From positions 62,001 to 126,000 of the forward strand of contig NZ_LQXM01000025.1 in the NCBI RefSeq assembly GCF_001648555.1: a stretch of DNA of 64,000 bases, written 5' to 3'. Shown one piece after another: positions 7,583-15,858 of this stretch; the first letter of the stretch is position 1; each line of letters opens with the position of its first letter. Below the pieces are notes generated by a model. The model was not told the DNA's origin, made no database searches, and saw nothing but the letters and a program-made list of their open reading frames with translations. Origin of the DNA: Rossellomorea aquimaris TF-12. GTDB lineage: Bacteria > Bacillota > Bacilli > Bacillales > Bacillaceae_B. The position numbers were made by a program, and so were the translations under genes.

Positions 7583-7619
7583 AAAAAAAACCGGACTACC
7601 TATTAAGGTGTCCAGTTTA
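7583..7619 (-). terminator. Terminator of fabZ
   Basis: Imperfect stem AAACcGGACtACCT / AGGTgTCCaGTTT, with the A-run at 7583-7590 giving a U-run on the minus strand. Confidence 0.75.
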
Positions 7620-7630
7620 TTATTCATTCC

Positions 7631-8068
7631 TTACTCTTGCTTATCTCCAAGAGCAAACATCATTTCCAGTTCACATGCTACTTCACCATCAACAGTAGCA
7701 ATACCTTTTCCTTTACCGATTACGCCTTTAAAACGAACCATTTCCACTTCAAGTCTCAGCTGGTCTCCCGGTTTGACCTGACGCTTAAATCGGCATTTAT
7801 CAATTCCAGTGAAGAACGCTAATCGTCCGCGGTTCTCTTCTTTTTTCAGCATAGCCACAGCTCCTACTTGAGCTAGTGCTTCTACAATAAGAACCCCTGG
7901 CATTACAGGGTAATCAGGAAAATGCCCGTTGAAAAATTCTTCATTCGTCGTCACATTTTTAATCCCAACCGCTTTCTTTCCTTCTTCCACTTCTAAAATT
8001 TTATCCACCAATAAAAATGGATAACGATGGGGAATAATATCTTTGATTTGATTAATATCAAGCATCAT
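7631..8068 (-). CDS. fabZ: 3-hydroxyacyl-ACP dehydratase FabZ
   Basis: 145 residues, the usual FabZ length. It has the hot-dog fold signature: [11 protein letters not shown] near the N-terminus and the catalytic segment [16 protein letters not shown], where His and the downstream Glu are the active pair. It dehydrates (3R)-hydroxyacyl-ACP to trans-2-enoyl-ACP in cytoplasmic fatty-acid elongation. TAGGAGG lies six bases before the first of two consecutive ATG codons. Its place downstream of the flhO-flhP region matches B. subtilis ywpB. It is flanked by its own terminator and by a 387-bp spacer upstream. Confidence 0.95.
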   Translation of the reverse strand: MMLDINQIKDIIPHRYPFLLVDKILEVEEGKKAVGIKNVTTNEEFFNGHFPDYPVMPGVLIVEALAQVGAVAMLKKEENRGRLAFFTGIDKCRFKRQVKPGDQLRLEVEMVRFKGVIGKGKGIATVDGEVACELEMMFALGDKQE

Positions 8069-8455
8069 AAAAATCCTCCTACCAATATGTATGTTCCTCT
8101 ATTGTACAGAAATACCGTGTGAATTGGAATAGCACGAATGGTTTGAGAAAAAAACACGATGTTTAGGTCCGTCCCTCAAAGTGGGGTCAAAAGTTGATCC
8201 GTTTGCATACGAAATTGCATATCGATTAAGAGACCAGATCCCTTTGATTTGGTCTTTTCTTATTCCTTTTATATTAACGATTATTGGGTTTTAGCTCATA
8301 ATATGTCCATTTATTTTCAATTAAGATAACATGATGAAAATAATAAAAATTGTCATTAAAATGCTGTTTGCTGAGTTGATTTGATACACTTAAAAGGGAA
8401 GTATCATCTTGTGTTAAAGTAAGTTAGTGTTTAATCGTTAAAGGAGAGAAAGTAG
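8069..8455. other. Spacer between fabZ and the DedA-like gene
   Basis: No gene seen. The stretch holds one AGGTCCGTCCCT copy (8165-8176), a terminator-like hairpin at 8228-8262 (AGACCA paired with TGGTCT, then TTTTCTT), and AT-rich sequence that must contain the promoter of the DedA-like gene. Confidence 0.6.
8165..8176 (+). repeat. AGGTCCGTCCCT repeat copy
   Basis: Exact 12-mer followed by CAAAG, as at 1605-1616. Confidence 0.8.
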
Positions 8456-9007
8456 TTGGAGTCGTATCTCTTAGATTTGTTTAAGGTATTAGGTGATTTT
8501 GCTATTGCGTTAAGCATTATATTGAATATTTTTATTAGTGTTCTTGGAGTAGTACCAAGCGTTGTGATCACTGCTGTAAATATAAAATTTTTCGGATTTG
8601 AAAATGGATTATTCATATCGATTATTGGGGAAGCACTTGGCTCAATTGTTAGTTTTTATCTATATCGTAAAGGCATAAACAAACTATTGAATTCGAAGGA
8701 AATAACCAATAAATATGTAACAAAATTAATGAAGTCAAGAGGAATAGAAGCGTTCTGTATGATCATCTTTCTCAGGGTATTTCCTTTTATTCCTTCAGGT
8801 ATCGTGACGTTAGCGGCTGCTATAAGCAAAGTTGGGATAATCAATTATTCCGTTGCCAGCACAATAGGAAAAATACCTTCGCTGGTGATAGAAGCGTATT
8901 CTATTCAGCAGGTCTTGATATGGAATTGGAAAGGAAAAGGAATATTATGTTTATTTTTATTATTCAGCATTTGGTTTATATATAGTAAAAGTAGAGGGAA
9001 AAAATAA
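8456..9007 (+). CDS. DedA/TVP38-family membrane protein
   Basis: 183 residues with four to five hydrophobic segments. The central sequence IFLRVFPFIPSGIVTLAAA matches the F-x-R-x-x-P-x-x-P core of the SNARE-associated (TVP38/TMEM64/DedA) family, thought to act as lipid scramblases or flippases; the substrate here is unknown. The start is TTG 8456 with AAAGGAGAG eight bases upstream. Base use is clearly more AT-rich than in neighbouring genes and it is the only plus-strand gene between 6.3 and 19.4 kb, so later acquisition is possible. A bidirectional terminator separates it from the epuA-like gene. Confidence 0.8.
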   Translation: MESYLLDLFKVLGDFAIALSIILNIFISVLGVVPSVVITAVNIKFFGFENGLFISIIGEALGSIVSFYLYRKGINKLLNSKEITNKYVTKLMKSRGIEAFCMIIFLRVFPFIPSGIVTLAAAISKVGIINYSVASTIGKIPSLVIEAYSIQQVLIWNWKGKGILCLFLLFSIWFIYSKSRGKK

Positions 9008-9047
9008 AAACAGAGCGCTTGGATTTCAATGTCCTCGCGCTCTGTTT
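9008..9047. terminator. Bidirectional terminator between the DedA-like gene and the flh unit
   Basis: AAACAGAGCGC (9008-9018) and GCGCTCTGTTT (9037-9047) are perfect 11-bp arms. It lies between the two convergent gene ends. Confidence 0.85.
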
Positions 9048-9063
9048 ACTTTTCCCATGGTGC

Positions 9064-9339
9064 TTAGTTCTTTTGAACAATGTCGATGATGTGCTGCCAG
9101 GTTTTTGCTTTGAATACGTCAGATGGGTTTCCGTCTCCGATGACTCCGTAGCCAACCATGGCACCTAGGACGAGACTTCCTGCAAGAAGAAGGACAAACA
9201 GAAGGATTCGAAGCCAGATTGGAAGCATTCGAACACGAACCCAACGCTTTGGTTTGGGTTCTTCCAGTTGTTTACTCTTTTTTTCTGCTTTTACTGATTC
9301 TCTTGTTTTTTCTTCTTGTAGTAGGTCTTTTTCACTCAT
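9064..9339 (-). CDS. EpuA-like membrane protein (DNA-directed RNA polymerase subunit beta family name)
   Basis: 91 residues: a charged N-terminal half, one membrane segment near residues 42-66, and the family signature MVGYGVIGDGNPSDVF followed by TWQHI. This matches the EpuA family (Pfam PF11772), often mis-named as an RNA polymerase beta subunit in databases; its role is unresolved. It starts 15 bp after the flhP stop and therefore belongs to the flhO-flhP transcript. The association with flagellar basal-body genes may be conserved synteny only. Confidence 0.8.
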   Translation of the reverse strand: MSEKDLLQEEKTRESVKAEKKSKQLEEPKPKRWVRVRMLPIWLRILLFVLLLAGSLVLGAMVGYGVIGDGNPSDVFKAKTWQHIIDIVQKN

Positions 9340-9354
9340 AGCATTTAACTCCTT

Positions 9355-10197
9355 TTAGCGTATCCCGTTAACAAGGCCCATCATTTGATCTGCAAGGGAA
9401 ATTGAACGAGTTTGAAATTGGTACGATCGTTGGACATTCAGCATATCCGTCATCTCTTTACCGATATCTACATTTGAAGACTCTAACGAATTCTGGACCA
9501 TTGATATACCTGTACGGTCGGCTCCAGCAAAATTTGTTACGACTTCATCTTCGGTCACACCTAGTTCTTGAAGATTATCAGCAAACCCTAATAGATTACT
9601 TCCATATTGCTGAAGAAATTGAGGTTTTTCAACTGATATGATTCCTAAATTCACTTGTTGTGAAGCTCCGTTTTCTTCTGAGATGGTTAAAACTCCATTA
9701 TCCCCCATCTCAAATGTTGAAGCGTCACTTGAAAATGTGATGTAGTTATCGTTTTCATCTAAAACAGGAAAACCACTCCCATTTACCAGTATGGATTCAC
9801 CATTTCCTGTTGGACTTACGAAGAATGCTCCGTCTCTTGTATATCGAACATCACTTGAATTTTCATCTTGGACAAGTACTTTGAAAAATTGTCTATCATT
9901 GGTCAAAGCGAAATCCAAAGGTCTACCTGTTGATTTTAATGATCCTTGAGTTAAGATGAGCTGGGATTGTGCAAGTTTAGCTCCAGTTCCCTCTCGAACT
10001 CCAAAAGGCGTCAGTCTGCCTGTTTCAAATCGATCTACGCGCTGGTTATTTACCTGTTGAACGAGCAGCTCAGAAAATGCCGCTTCTTTTCTCTTATATC
10101 CCGTAGTATCAGCATTTGAAAGGTTATGACCAATCATATCCATTTGTTTTTGCAATTGGCTTAACGTATTGGTTGCTGTAATCATTGTTCGATTCAT
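9355..10197 (-). CDS. flhP: Flagellar hook-basal body rod protein FlhP
   Basis: 280 residues with the rod/hook N-terminal signature (MDMIGHNLSNADTTGYKR) and the C-terminal heptad pattern (SSNVDIGKEMTDMLNVQRSYQFQTR) that packs as a coiled coil in the axial structure. It resembles FlgG-type distal rod proteins and is exported by the flagellar type III apparatus, so no Sec signal is present. AAGGGG precedes the ATG. It follows flhO by 58 bp and precedes the epuA-like gene by 15 bp. Confidence 0.92.
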   Translation of the reverse strand: MNRTMITATNTLSQLQKQMDMIGHNLSNADTTGYKRKEAAFSELLVQQVNNQRVDRFETGRLTPFGVREGTGAKLAQSQLILTQGSLKSTGRPLDFALTNDRQFFKVLVQDENSSDVRYTRDGAFFVSPTGNGESILVNGSGFPVLDENDNYITFSSDASTFEMGDNGVLTISEENGASQQVNLGIISVEKPQFLQQYGSNLLGFADNLQELGVTEDEVVTNFAGADRTGISMVQNSLESSNVDIGKEMTDMLNVQRSYQFQTRSISLADQMMGLVNGIR

Positions 10198-10255
10198 GTC
10201 ATAGCCCCTTTTATTATAAGGTATTCAGTGACGAATTACATTTACAATCGTATAA

Positions 10256-11098
10256 CTATCCGTTTACTCGACCAATTTCATTAGCCGCTTTTTCCATACT
10301 TCTATCATAGGCTTGAAGAATCTTTTGATTTGCTTCAAAGGCTCTATAAGCCGTTAACATATCCGTCATGGTTCGAGATGCATCCACATTAGAACGTTCG
10401 AGAAAGCCTTGCTGAGTTGAAAATGCTACATCATTTTGATTATAAGCATTGGCAAGGGGCTCGTTTTCTTCAGTTGCAAACAAGCCGTCGCCTTGTTTCA
10501 CTAATCGATGGGGATTTTCAGAAAAGCCAATGCCAAGTCTTCCTACGACATTGTCATTGACGATGATTTGCCCATTTTCACTCACATCGAATTGGTCGCT
10601 GTCTAATTGAATTCTTGCTCCGTTATCATCTAGTACATAAAAGCCACTATTGGTTGTCAGAAAACCGTTTCCGTTTACAGTAAGGTTTCCATTTCGAGTA
10701 TAACGGGGGTCTCCATCTGGTCCTTCAACCGTTAAGAATACAGATCCTGCCGAGCCAGTTTCTTCGTTCACGGGCATAGAAATATCTACTAATGCCAGGT
10801 CTGCTTTTCTACCTGTTTCTTGCAGGTCTCCTTGGATATAGGAAGGAATCGTTTCTTGCATGTAAACGCCAGTATTTAATTCTCCTACCTTTTTATTAAA
10901 AGGTAGTGAGAGTTTGTTCTCAGTGGGAATGGTTTTCGTGTCCATTCGTTCTAAGAGCATTTTTGGAAAGGCACGCATAGACGACTGATCTGCTTTGTAG
11001 CCAGGAGTGTTAGCATTCGCCATATTATTTGTCAGCATTTCTGTTTTCCGTTGTTGAGCAAGCATCCCAGATGCTACCGTATAAAATCCTCGAAACAT
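10256..11098 (-). CDS. flhO: Flagellar hook-basal body rod protein FlhO
   Basis: 280 residues, starting MFRGFYTVASGMLAQQRK, with the NNMANANTPGYKAD axial-protein motif and the C-terminal segment RSNVDASRTMTDMLTAYRAFE. It is paralogous to flhP and likely forms the proximal rod. The Shine-Dalgarno AGAGGTG lies six bases before the ATG. The leader contains six perfect AGAACG units and, upstream, a sigma-D-like -10 (ACCGATAT). Downstream of mbl, as in B. subtilis. Confidence 0.92.
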   Translation of the reverse strand: MFRGFYTVASGMLAQQRKTEMLTNNMANANTPGYKADQSSMRAFPKMLLERMDTKTIPTENKLSLPFNKKVGELNTGVYMQETIPSYIQGDLQETGRKADLALVDISMPVNEETGSAGSVFLTVEGPDGDPRYTRNGNLTVNGNGFLTTNSGFYVLDDNGARIQLDSDQFDVSENGQIIVNDNVVGRLGIGFSENPHRLVKQGDGLFATEENEPLANAYNQNDVAFSTQQGFLERSNVDASRTMTDMLTAYRAFEANQKILQAYDRSMEKAANEIGRVNG

Positions 11099-11114
11099 AG
11101 TTTCACCTCTTTAC

Positions 11115-11150
11115 CGTTCTCGTTCTCGTTCTCGTTCTCGTTCTCGTTCT
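11115..11150. repeat. Hexanucleotide microsatellite (CGTTCT)6 in the flhO leader
   Basis: Six perfect CGTTCT units start at 11115, 11121, 11127, 11133, 11139 and 11145. On the coding strand this is (AGAACG)6, lying between the probable transcription start and the flhO Shine-Dalgarno. Confidence 0.95.
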
Positions 11151-11160
11151 TGCCTTTATT

Positions 11161-11187
11161 ATATCGGTTGACGGAAGGAATTGTTGC
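11161..11187 (-). promoter_or_regulatory. Candidate sigma-D promoter of flhO
   Basis: Minus-strand ACCGATAT (11168-11161) matches the sigma-D -10 GCCGATAT in 7 of 8 bases. The -35 at the expected 15-bp spacing is GCAA, a poor match to TAAA. B. subtilis flhO-flhP is sigma-D dependent. Confidence 0.45.
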
Positions 11188-11219
11188 GTGTTTTGGAAAG
11201 AGAAGATATTGGAAATAAA

Positions 11220-12233
11220 TTAACTGATTCTTCTTCTGGAAATTTTATCGATATTTTCAAGCATTAATCCTGTACCAACAGCCACACAGTCCATTGGATT
11301 TTCTGCAACTAAAACGGGTACCTTCAACTCTTCTGCAAGAAGCTGATCCATTCCGTGAAGAAGAGCTCCTCCTCCAGTTAAAATGACACCTCGGTCAATA
11401 ATATCTGCGGAAAGTTCAGGTGGCGTTTTTTCAAGCACGTTTTTGGCAGCCTGTACAATGACGGACACTGATTCACGAAGTGCGCCTTCAATTTCTTTAG
11501 AATTAATGGTAATGGTTCTTGGAAGACCTGAAACCATATCTCGACCTCGAATATTCATTTCATTCAGTTCTTCTTCATCACGGTTATCAGAGAACACAGT
11601 TCCAATCGTTACCTTGATATCCTCAGCCGTACGTTCACCAATTAGAAGCTTGTACTGTTTTTTAATATAGTTAAGGATCTCATGGTCAAATTTGTCTCCA
11701 GCCATCTTGATGGATTGACTTGTTACGATATCACCCATAGATAGAACCGCAACGTCCGTTGTTCCTCCACCAATGTCTACGACCATGTTACCTGTCGGGT
11801 TGAAGATATCCATTCCAGCTCCGATAGCAGCCACCTTTGGTTCTTCTTCTAAGTATACTTTCTTACCGCCGCTCTTCTCAGCTGCTTCTCTGATTGCCTT
11901 CTGTTCAACACTTGTAATGTTCGTTGGACAACAGATAAGAATTCTTGGCTTAGAAAGAAAGCCTTTTACATTCAATTTATTGATAAAATGCTTAAGCATG
12001 GCTTCTGTTACATCAAAATCAGCGATAACCCCATCTTTTAGAGGACGTATTGCTACGATGTTTCCTGGAGTACGGCCCACCATACGACGAGCTTCCTCCC
12101 CGACTGCTAAAACTTTACCTGTGTTTTTATCTAAAGCCACAACAGATGGCTCATTTAAGACAATCCCTTTTCCTTTTACATGAATTAAAACATTAGCCGT
12201 TCCAAGATCAATCCCAATATCTTTCGCGAACAT
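11220..12233 (-). CDS. mbl: Cell-shape actin homologue Mbl
   Basis: 337 residues of the MreB/Mbl actin family. Phosphate-1 motif DIGIDLGTANVL is at the N-terminus, phosphate-2 VVDIGGGTTDVAV is central, and the adenosine motif GVILTGGGALLHG is near the C-terminus. It polymerises with ATP under the membrane and directs lateral wall synthesis. Its position downstream of spoIIID and upstream of flhO identifies it as Mbl, not MreB or MreBH. It lies in its own unit, with 356 bp of spacer before it. Confidence 0.96.
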   Translation of the reverse strand: MFAKDIGIDLGTANVLIHVKGKGIVLNEPSVVALDKNTGKVLAVGEEARRMVGRTPGNIVAIRPLKDGVIADFDVTEAMLKHFINKLNVKGFLSKPRILICCPTNITSVEQKAIREAAEKSGGKKVYLEEEPKVAAIGAGMDIFNPTGNMVVDIGGGTTDVAVLSMGDIVTSQSIKMAGDKFDHEILNYIKKQYKLLIGERTAEDIKVTIGTVFSDNRDEEELNEMNIRGRDMVSGLPRTITINSKEIEGALRESVSVIVQAAKNVLEKTPPELSADIIDRGVILTGGGALLHGMDQLLAEELKVPVLVAENPMDCVAVGTGLMLENIDKISRRRIS

Positions 12234-12534
12234 CTTGTGTTTCTCCCTTCTTCTACTCCAAAATAATCGTTTTTTATTTCATCTATGTTTGGTTGTTTGT
12301 AGTTACGTTAAAGTGTTACGTCAAAACTTTCACCTAATTCACTATTTTACCATAAAAATGTCGAAATAAGGTGTACATTGTCAAAAAAATGTATTGAAAT
12401 TGTTATTTTTTTGAAATGAAGCGGACGGTTTATTTCATGAGTGTAAAAAAGATCTTACATTCCCGTTGTAAATAGATTTTTAAAGATGTTCAGTCACGCA
12501 CCAACTGGCTTGATTACACGACGTAAACCTTAGC
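12234..12534. other. Promoter-containing spacer upstream of mbl
   Basis: No gene seen. AT-rich, with direct repeats of the form ACGTTAAAGTGTTACGTCAAAA on the plus strand (GTTACGT occurs twice at 12301-12322). The mbl promoter must lie here, but I cannot fix it: TTGACG at 12326-12321 lacks a convincing -10. Confidence 0.5.
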
Positions 12535-12586
12535 AAAATAAAAAATACACCAAGCGCTCTCCATTTGTCTGGGGCTTGGCGTATTT
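12535..12586 (-). terminator. Terminator of spoIIID
   Basis: Stem AATAC.CCAAGC / GCTTGG.GTATT with a minus-strand U-run from the A-rich block at 12535-12545. Confidence 0.8.
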
Positions 12587-12589
12587 CCA

Positions 12590-12850
12590 CTAGCTGTGAA
12601 GCTCTTCTTTTTTGTACTTTTGTTTCGTGGCTTCTCCACCTCGTAGATGTCGGATTGATTTATGATAATCGAGTATTATTTTGACTTCATTCGCTAGTTC
12701 TGGGTTAATTTCTGGCAGGCGTTCTGTTAGATCTTTGTGAACAGTACTTTTGGAAACGCCAAACTCCTTCGCAATTACACGAACAGTTTTTTTCGTCTCC
12801 ACGATATACTTGCCAATCTTGATTGTTCTCTCTTTGATGTAATCGTGCAC
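12590..12850 (-). CDS. spoIIID: Mother-cell transcription factor SpoIIID
   Basis: 86 residues from GTG 12850: (V/M)HDYIKERTIKIGKYIVE, then the helix-turn-helix RVIAKEFGVSKSTVHKDL and the basic C-terminal helix SIRHLRGGEATK. It is almost identical to B. subtilis SpoIIID (93 aa), which switches mother-cell genes between sigma-E and sigma-K stages. GTG 12850 is chosen because AGGGAGGT lies nine bases upstream; the longer frame to 12937 adds 29 residues that no SpoIIID has. The stop codon of a small upstream ORF overlaps this Shine-Dalgarno. Confidence 0.95.
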   Translation of the reverse strand: MHDYIKERTIKIGKYIVETKKTVRVIAKEFGVSKSTVHKDLTERLPEINPELANEVKIILDYHKSIRHLRGGEATKQKYKKEELHS

Positions 12851-12864
12851 ACCACTCGACCTCC

Positions 12865-12951
12865 CTAAATTGGATGTGAGAAGTGTGAAATGAGACTCGT
12901 TTTCGGGAACAATGAAATACCACAGACCGCTACACAAATCCTCTTATGCAC
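12865..12951 (-). CDS. usd: usd-like upstream small ORF of spoIIID (28 aa)
   Basis: GTG 12951 opens a 28-residue frame (VHKRICVAVCGISLFPK...) that ends in TAG at 12865, and that TAG is the first three bases of the spoIIID Shine-Dalgarno TAGGGAGGT. In B. subtilis translation of spoIIID requires translation of a small upstream ORF, usd. The geometry here fits the same mechanism: ribosomes finishing the small ORF would clear the spoIIID site. No clear Shine-Dalgarno precedes the GTG, which weakens the call. Confidence 0.55.
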   Translation of the reverse strand: MHKRICVAVCGISLFPKTSLISHFSHPI

Positions 12952-12998
12952 GCGGCAGAAAGCTTTATTTTTTAATCATGCTAGCTTCCTGATGTTAG

Positions 12999-13028
12999 AA
13001 CGTATGAACAGATACTCAGCTAATATAA
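12999..13028 (-). promoter_or_regulatory. Candidate sigma-E promoter of usd-spoIIID
   Basis: Minus strand -35 TTATATT (13028-13022), 15-bp spacer, -10 CATACGTT (13006-12999), close to the sigma-E consensus KMATATT / CATACAMT. SpoIIID is sigma-E dependent in B. subtilis. It lies about 48 bp before the usd-like start. Confidence 0.55.
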
Positions 13029-13173
13029 AGTAGTAAAAATACGATTCCTCACCTCAAACACTCTCTAATATTTTTGATAGGTTTGTATCATTTTATTACC
13101 CTATGTCCCCATATATGCACAAAAAACACAATAAGGACAAGGTTCGAGCGTAATTTTCTGAAAAATCAATTTG

Positions 13174-13185
13174 AGGGACGGACCT
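13174..13185 (-). repeat. AGGTCCGTCCCT repeat copy
   Basis: Exact 12-mer in the spacer between spoIIID and the exonuclease gene's terminator. The rest of 13029-13237 shows no gene. Confidence 0.8.
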
Positions 13186-13237
13186 CCATTCCATTCTTAG
13201 ACGTTCAAGAAGGATGATAAATGCCATTTGGAAAGAC

Positions 13238-13268
13238 AAAAAAACCTCTCACTAAAAGAGCAAGAGGC
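13238..13268 (-). terminator. Terminator of the symporter/exonuclease cluster
   Basis: CCTCT (13245-13249) pairs with AGAGG (13263-13267); the preceding A7 gives a minus-strand U-run. Confidence 0.7.
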
Positions 13269-13282
13269 ACTAAAATATTCAA

Positions 13283-13942
13283 TTACTCACTCCCACGACT
13301 AACCCGTATTAGCTCACCCCATGTGCTCACATTCTGTTCTTTTAGGAGCTCTAATAGCTCCACAAATAAGTAAGCCGTCGTAAGAGCATCTTGTAAGGCT
13401 CTATGTCTTGGGTATATACGAGTTCCAAACATTTGGGCGTAACGTTCGAGATCCCTCATATCATTCGAGGGTGTAAGATATCCAATCATATTTAACGTAT
13501 CAATACTTGGACCTATTTGCAGATTCACACTTTCTTTCTTCATTTCACTTTTCAGAACTAATTCATCAAATCGTACATAATGGCCAACGAGACTATCTAC
13601 ATTATTTCCTTCTATAAAAGTGAAGAATTGTTGAATCACCTCTATTGCTTCAGGAGAATGTTCGACATCCTTAGAGGTAATTCCAGTTAAATGGATTATT
13701 TCCTGAGAAATGTGTCGATGTGGATTGGAAAATGTCTGAAAGGTGACTTTTTCCTTCACCTCATATCCTTCTACTTTAACAGCTCCGATTTCTAGAAGAC
13801 GATCCTCTGCTGCAACTCGAAATCCTGTCGTTTCTGTGTCGAACACAACAAAGGTTAAATCCTCAATTTTCCGATTCAGGGGAATTAAATCATAATGTAC
13901 AGGACATTGGATCTTTTTTTTAGAAAAAATGAAGGTCATCAC
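13283..13942 (-). CDS. DnaQ-like 3'-5' exonuclease (DEDDh family)
   Basis: 219 residues (or 218 from ATG 13939). Exonuclease motif I is FVVFDTETTG (Asp and Glu metal ligands), motif II lies in LVGHYVRFDELVL, and motif III is HRALQDALTTAYLF with the His and Asp of the DEDDh class. It hydrolyses nucleotides from 3' ends; the substrate in this context is unknown. It starts only 5 bp after the CBS/nucleotidyltransferase gene with GAGGTG overlapping the start, so coupling is likely. DUF294-type proteins are commonly paired with such exonucleases. Confidence 0.85.
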   Translation of the reverse strand: MMTFIFSKKKIQCPVHYDLIPLNRKIEDLTFVVFDTETTGFRVAAEDRLLEIGAVKVEGYEVKEKVTFQTFSNPHRHISQEIIHLTGITSKDVEHSPEAIEVIQQFFTFIEGNNVDSLVGHYVRFDELVLKSEMKKESVNLQIGPSIDTLNMIGYLTPSNDMRDLERYAQMFGTRIYPRHRALQDALTTAYLFVELLELLKEQNVSTWGELIRVSRGSE

Positions 13943-13947
13943 CTCAT

Positions 13948-15858
13948 CTAGTTTAGGGAGTAATGGGAAAGCATCATTTGTTGAAACTCTCGAATGGTTT
14001 TCACACTTTTGTATAACACCTCTTTTTTCTGAGTTGAAAGGGAGGAAAGGTGAATCTGGTCACCTTGTTTTTTCCTTTTCAATTCCATATAAAGCTTCAT
14101 CATTTCTTGAAATGCTTCAAGTAGTACCTCTTCAAACTCACTTGAAATAGATCCTTTTTCCTTTAAGAATCTGATTTTCGTAAGGGTTGATCCTGTTACG
14201 TGTCCATGGGAAAGACTTAAGATTTGCAGAGCATGATGAAAAGGAAACAGAATTTCTTTTTTGATGGAAATGCTTTTACGATCCATACCTAATAAAGAAC
14301 GAATAGAAGAGTGAAGAACTGGTACTGGCTTAGTCTTCTCTACTTGGGCTAAACGTAGCATCAGGATTTTGGCATTTTTCAGTTGTTTTTCTGTGTTTTG
14401 TTGAAACGTTCGATGGACCGATTCATCTCCATATAAAAATCGATACGAAAAAAAATTTTGGGCGGTTAATAGGGTTTCTTCTGAAGAATGAATCGACCAT
14501 TCTCTCACTCTTTCTTCCCACCTATTCAAACCCCCTCGCCAGTTTTGCTGATTACTCATCATCCCACCGTCGCATAGACGCAATCCTGCCTTTGCTAAGC
14601 CCTTCACTACTTTTTCAGACAGATTATAAAAATAGTTTACAGCTTTTTCATCTTGAGTTTCATAGACCAGGAAATGATCTTGATCGGTTAACATGAATTG
14701 CTCTTCTCTTCCTGCCGAACCCATGACATAGAAGGCGAATGAACAAGGAGCGATTTCCCCTTCTTGTTCCAATTCTAACTCTGCTTGTTTGAGGACTCTC
14801 CTGTACAGACGATCAATCAGTCCAGACATGATATCAAGGATGTTTAGAACAGGCGCTTGCCCATTCCAGAGGCTTGCTAGCATTCCTTCTAGTATGGGTT
14901 TGATTTTTTCTAAAGGGAATTGCTGATCTTCTATTTTTCTAGCATTTGTTAAAGCTCCTGTGTGACTGGCTTTCATAATATCCTGCATGGTGATGATTCC
15001 CACAGGTCCGTCCCTCTTTTTTGTATCTGTGACGGGGAGGTGTTTGATGGAGTGGTCGATCATGGTGGTGAGGGCTTCGTAGAGGTAGGCTTGCTGGTGG
15101 ATGAAGGTTGGGTTAGGTGTCATCCCTTGTTTTACTGGTTGGGAGAGAGGAGTGTCCCCTGCGAGGCACCTGGTGACGAGGTCTCTTTCTGTGAGAATAC
15201 CAACGATTTGTTCGTTTTCTATTACAATAACGGAACTGACTCTATTCTTTCCCATCTTACTAGCCGCCTCATGTAACGACTCGCTACTCTCTACAGTTAT
15301 CACCTTCTGGACCATCACATCATTCACTCTTTTTAAGATAGTTGCTCGTTCTTCAATCCCGGTGGTCTCCTTAACTTGTTTGGATAAAGAATAGTATACA
15401 TCCTGCAATCGTTTTGACGTTTCATTTAGCAGGAAGTTCTTTATATAAGTCTCCTCCCAATAATCTTCTAAACTTTTATATGGAACGAGACATAGCAGGC
15501 CATCCATTTTAGCCCTTACTTCAACAGAAGAGTAGAGTCCCTTACTTCTCTCTCCTTCTTGTAAAAAAGAATAAAGGCTTGATAGACCTAGAATTCCACC
15601 TTGAGATATGATCTCCAGAACCTCTTCTTTTCCTTCTCCCTCCTTTGGCACCACCACCTCTACCTCACCTTTTACGACTAAATAGAGTCCTAAGCGATCC
15701 TCAAAGCTTTGAATAATGGAGTGATTTGCTGTATATCCAATCTCTTTACATTGGATTAATAGGGAAAGAGCTGTACTACGCTCCATCCCTTTGAAAAAAG
15801 GATGGCGCAGTACAGCTTTTTGAAAGGATTCATTATGATTTGAAATCGACATCGTCAT
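13948..15858 (-). CDS. Cyclic-nucleotide-binding / CBS / DUF294 putative nucleotidyltransferase
   Basis: 636 residues. A cNMP-binding-type beta roll spans about residues 15-135, a CBS pair about 175-300 (VITVESSESLHEAA and a second repeat ending VGIITMQDIM), a GlnD-like nucleotidyltransferase about 330-470 with GSAGREEQ...TDQDH, and a DUF294 C-terminal helical domain follows. By analogy with GlnD it may modify a partner protein or sense nucleotides; the target is unknown, but the overlap with a symporter gene suggests control of uptake. Codons for RDGP in the second CBS domain contain the 12-mer AGGTCCGTCCCT on the opposite strand. Confidence 0.85.
   Translation of the reverse strand: MTMSISNHNESFQKAVLRHPFFKGMERSTALSLLIQCKEIGYTANHSIIQSFEDRLGLYLVVKGEVEVVVPKEGEGKEEVLEIISQGGILGLSSLYSFLQEGERSKGLYSSVEVRAKMDGLLCLVPYKSLEDYWEETYIKNFLLNETSKRLQDVYYSLSKQVKETTGIEERATILKRVNDVMVQKVITVESSESLHEAASKMGKNRVSSVIVIENEQIVGILTERDLVTRCLAGDTPLSQPVKQGMTPNPTFIHQQAYLYEALTTMIDHSIKHLPVTDTKKRDGPVGIITMQDIMKASHTGALTNARKIEDQQFPLEKIKPILEGMLASLWNGQAPVLNILDIMSGLIDRLYRRVLKQAELELEQEGEIAPCSFAFYVMGSAGREEQFMLTDQDHFLVYETQDEKAVNYFYNLSEKVVKGLAKAGLRLCDGGMMSNQQNWRGGLNRWEERVREWSIHSSEETLLTAQNFFSYRFLYGDESVHRTFQQNTEKQLKNAKILMLRLAQVEKTKPVPVLHSSIRSLLGMDRKSISIKKEILFPFHHALQILSLSHGHVTGSTLTKIRFLKEKGSISSEFEEVLLEAFQEMMKLYMELKRKKQGDQIHLSSLSTQKKEVLYKSVKTIREFQQMMLSHYSLN

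Noticed and set aside
12590-12937. A longer 115-residue SpoIIID
   Set aside because: The extra 29 residues lie across the usd-like ORF and the Shine-Dalgarno of the GTG start; known SpoIIID proteins begin at VHDYIKE/MHDYIKE.
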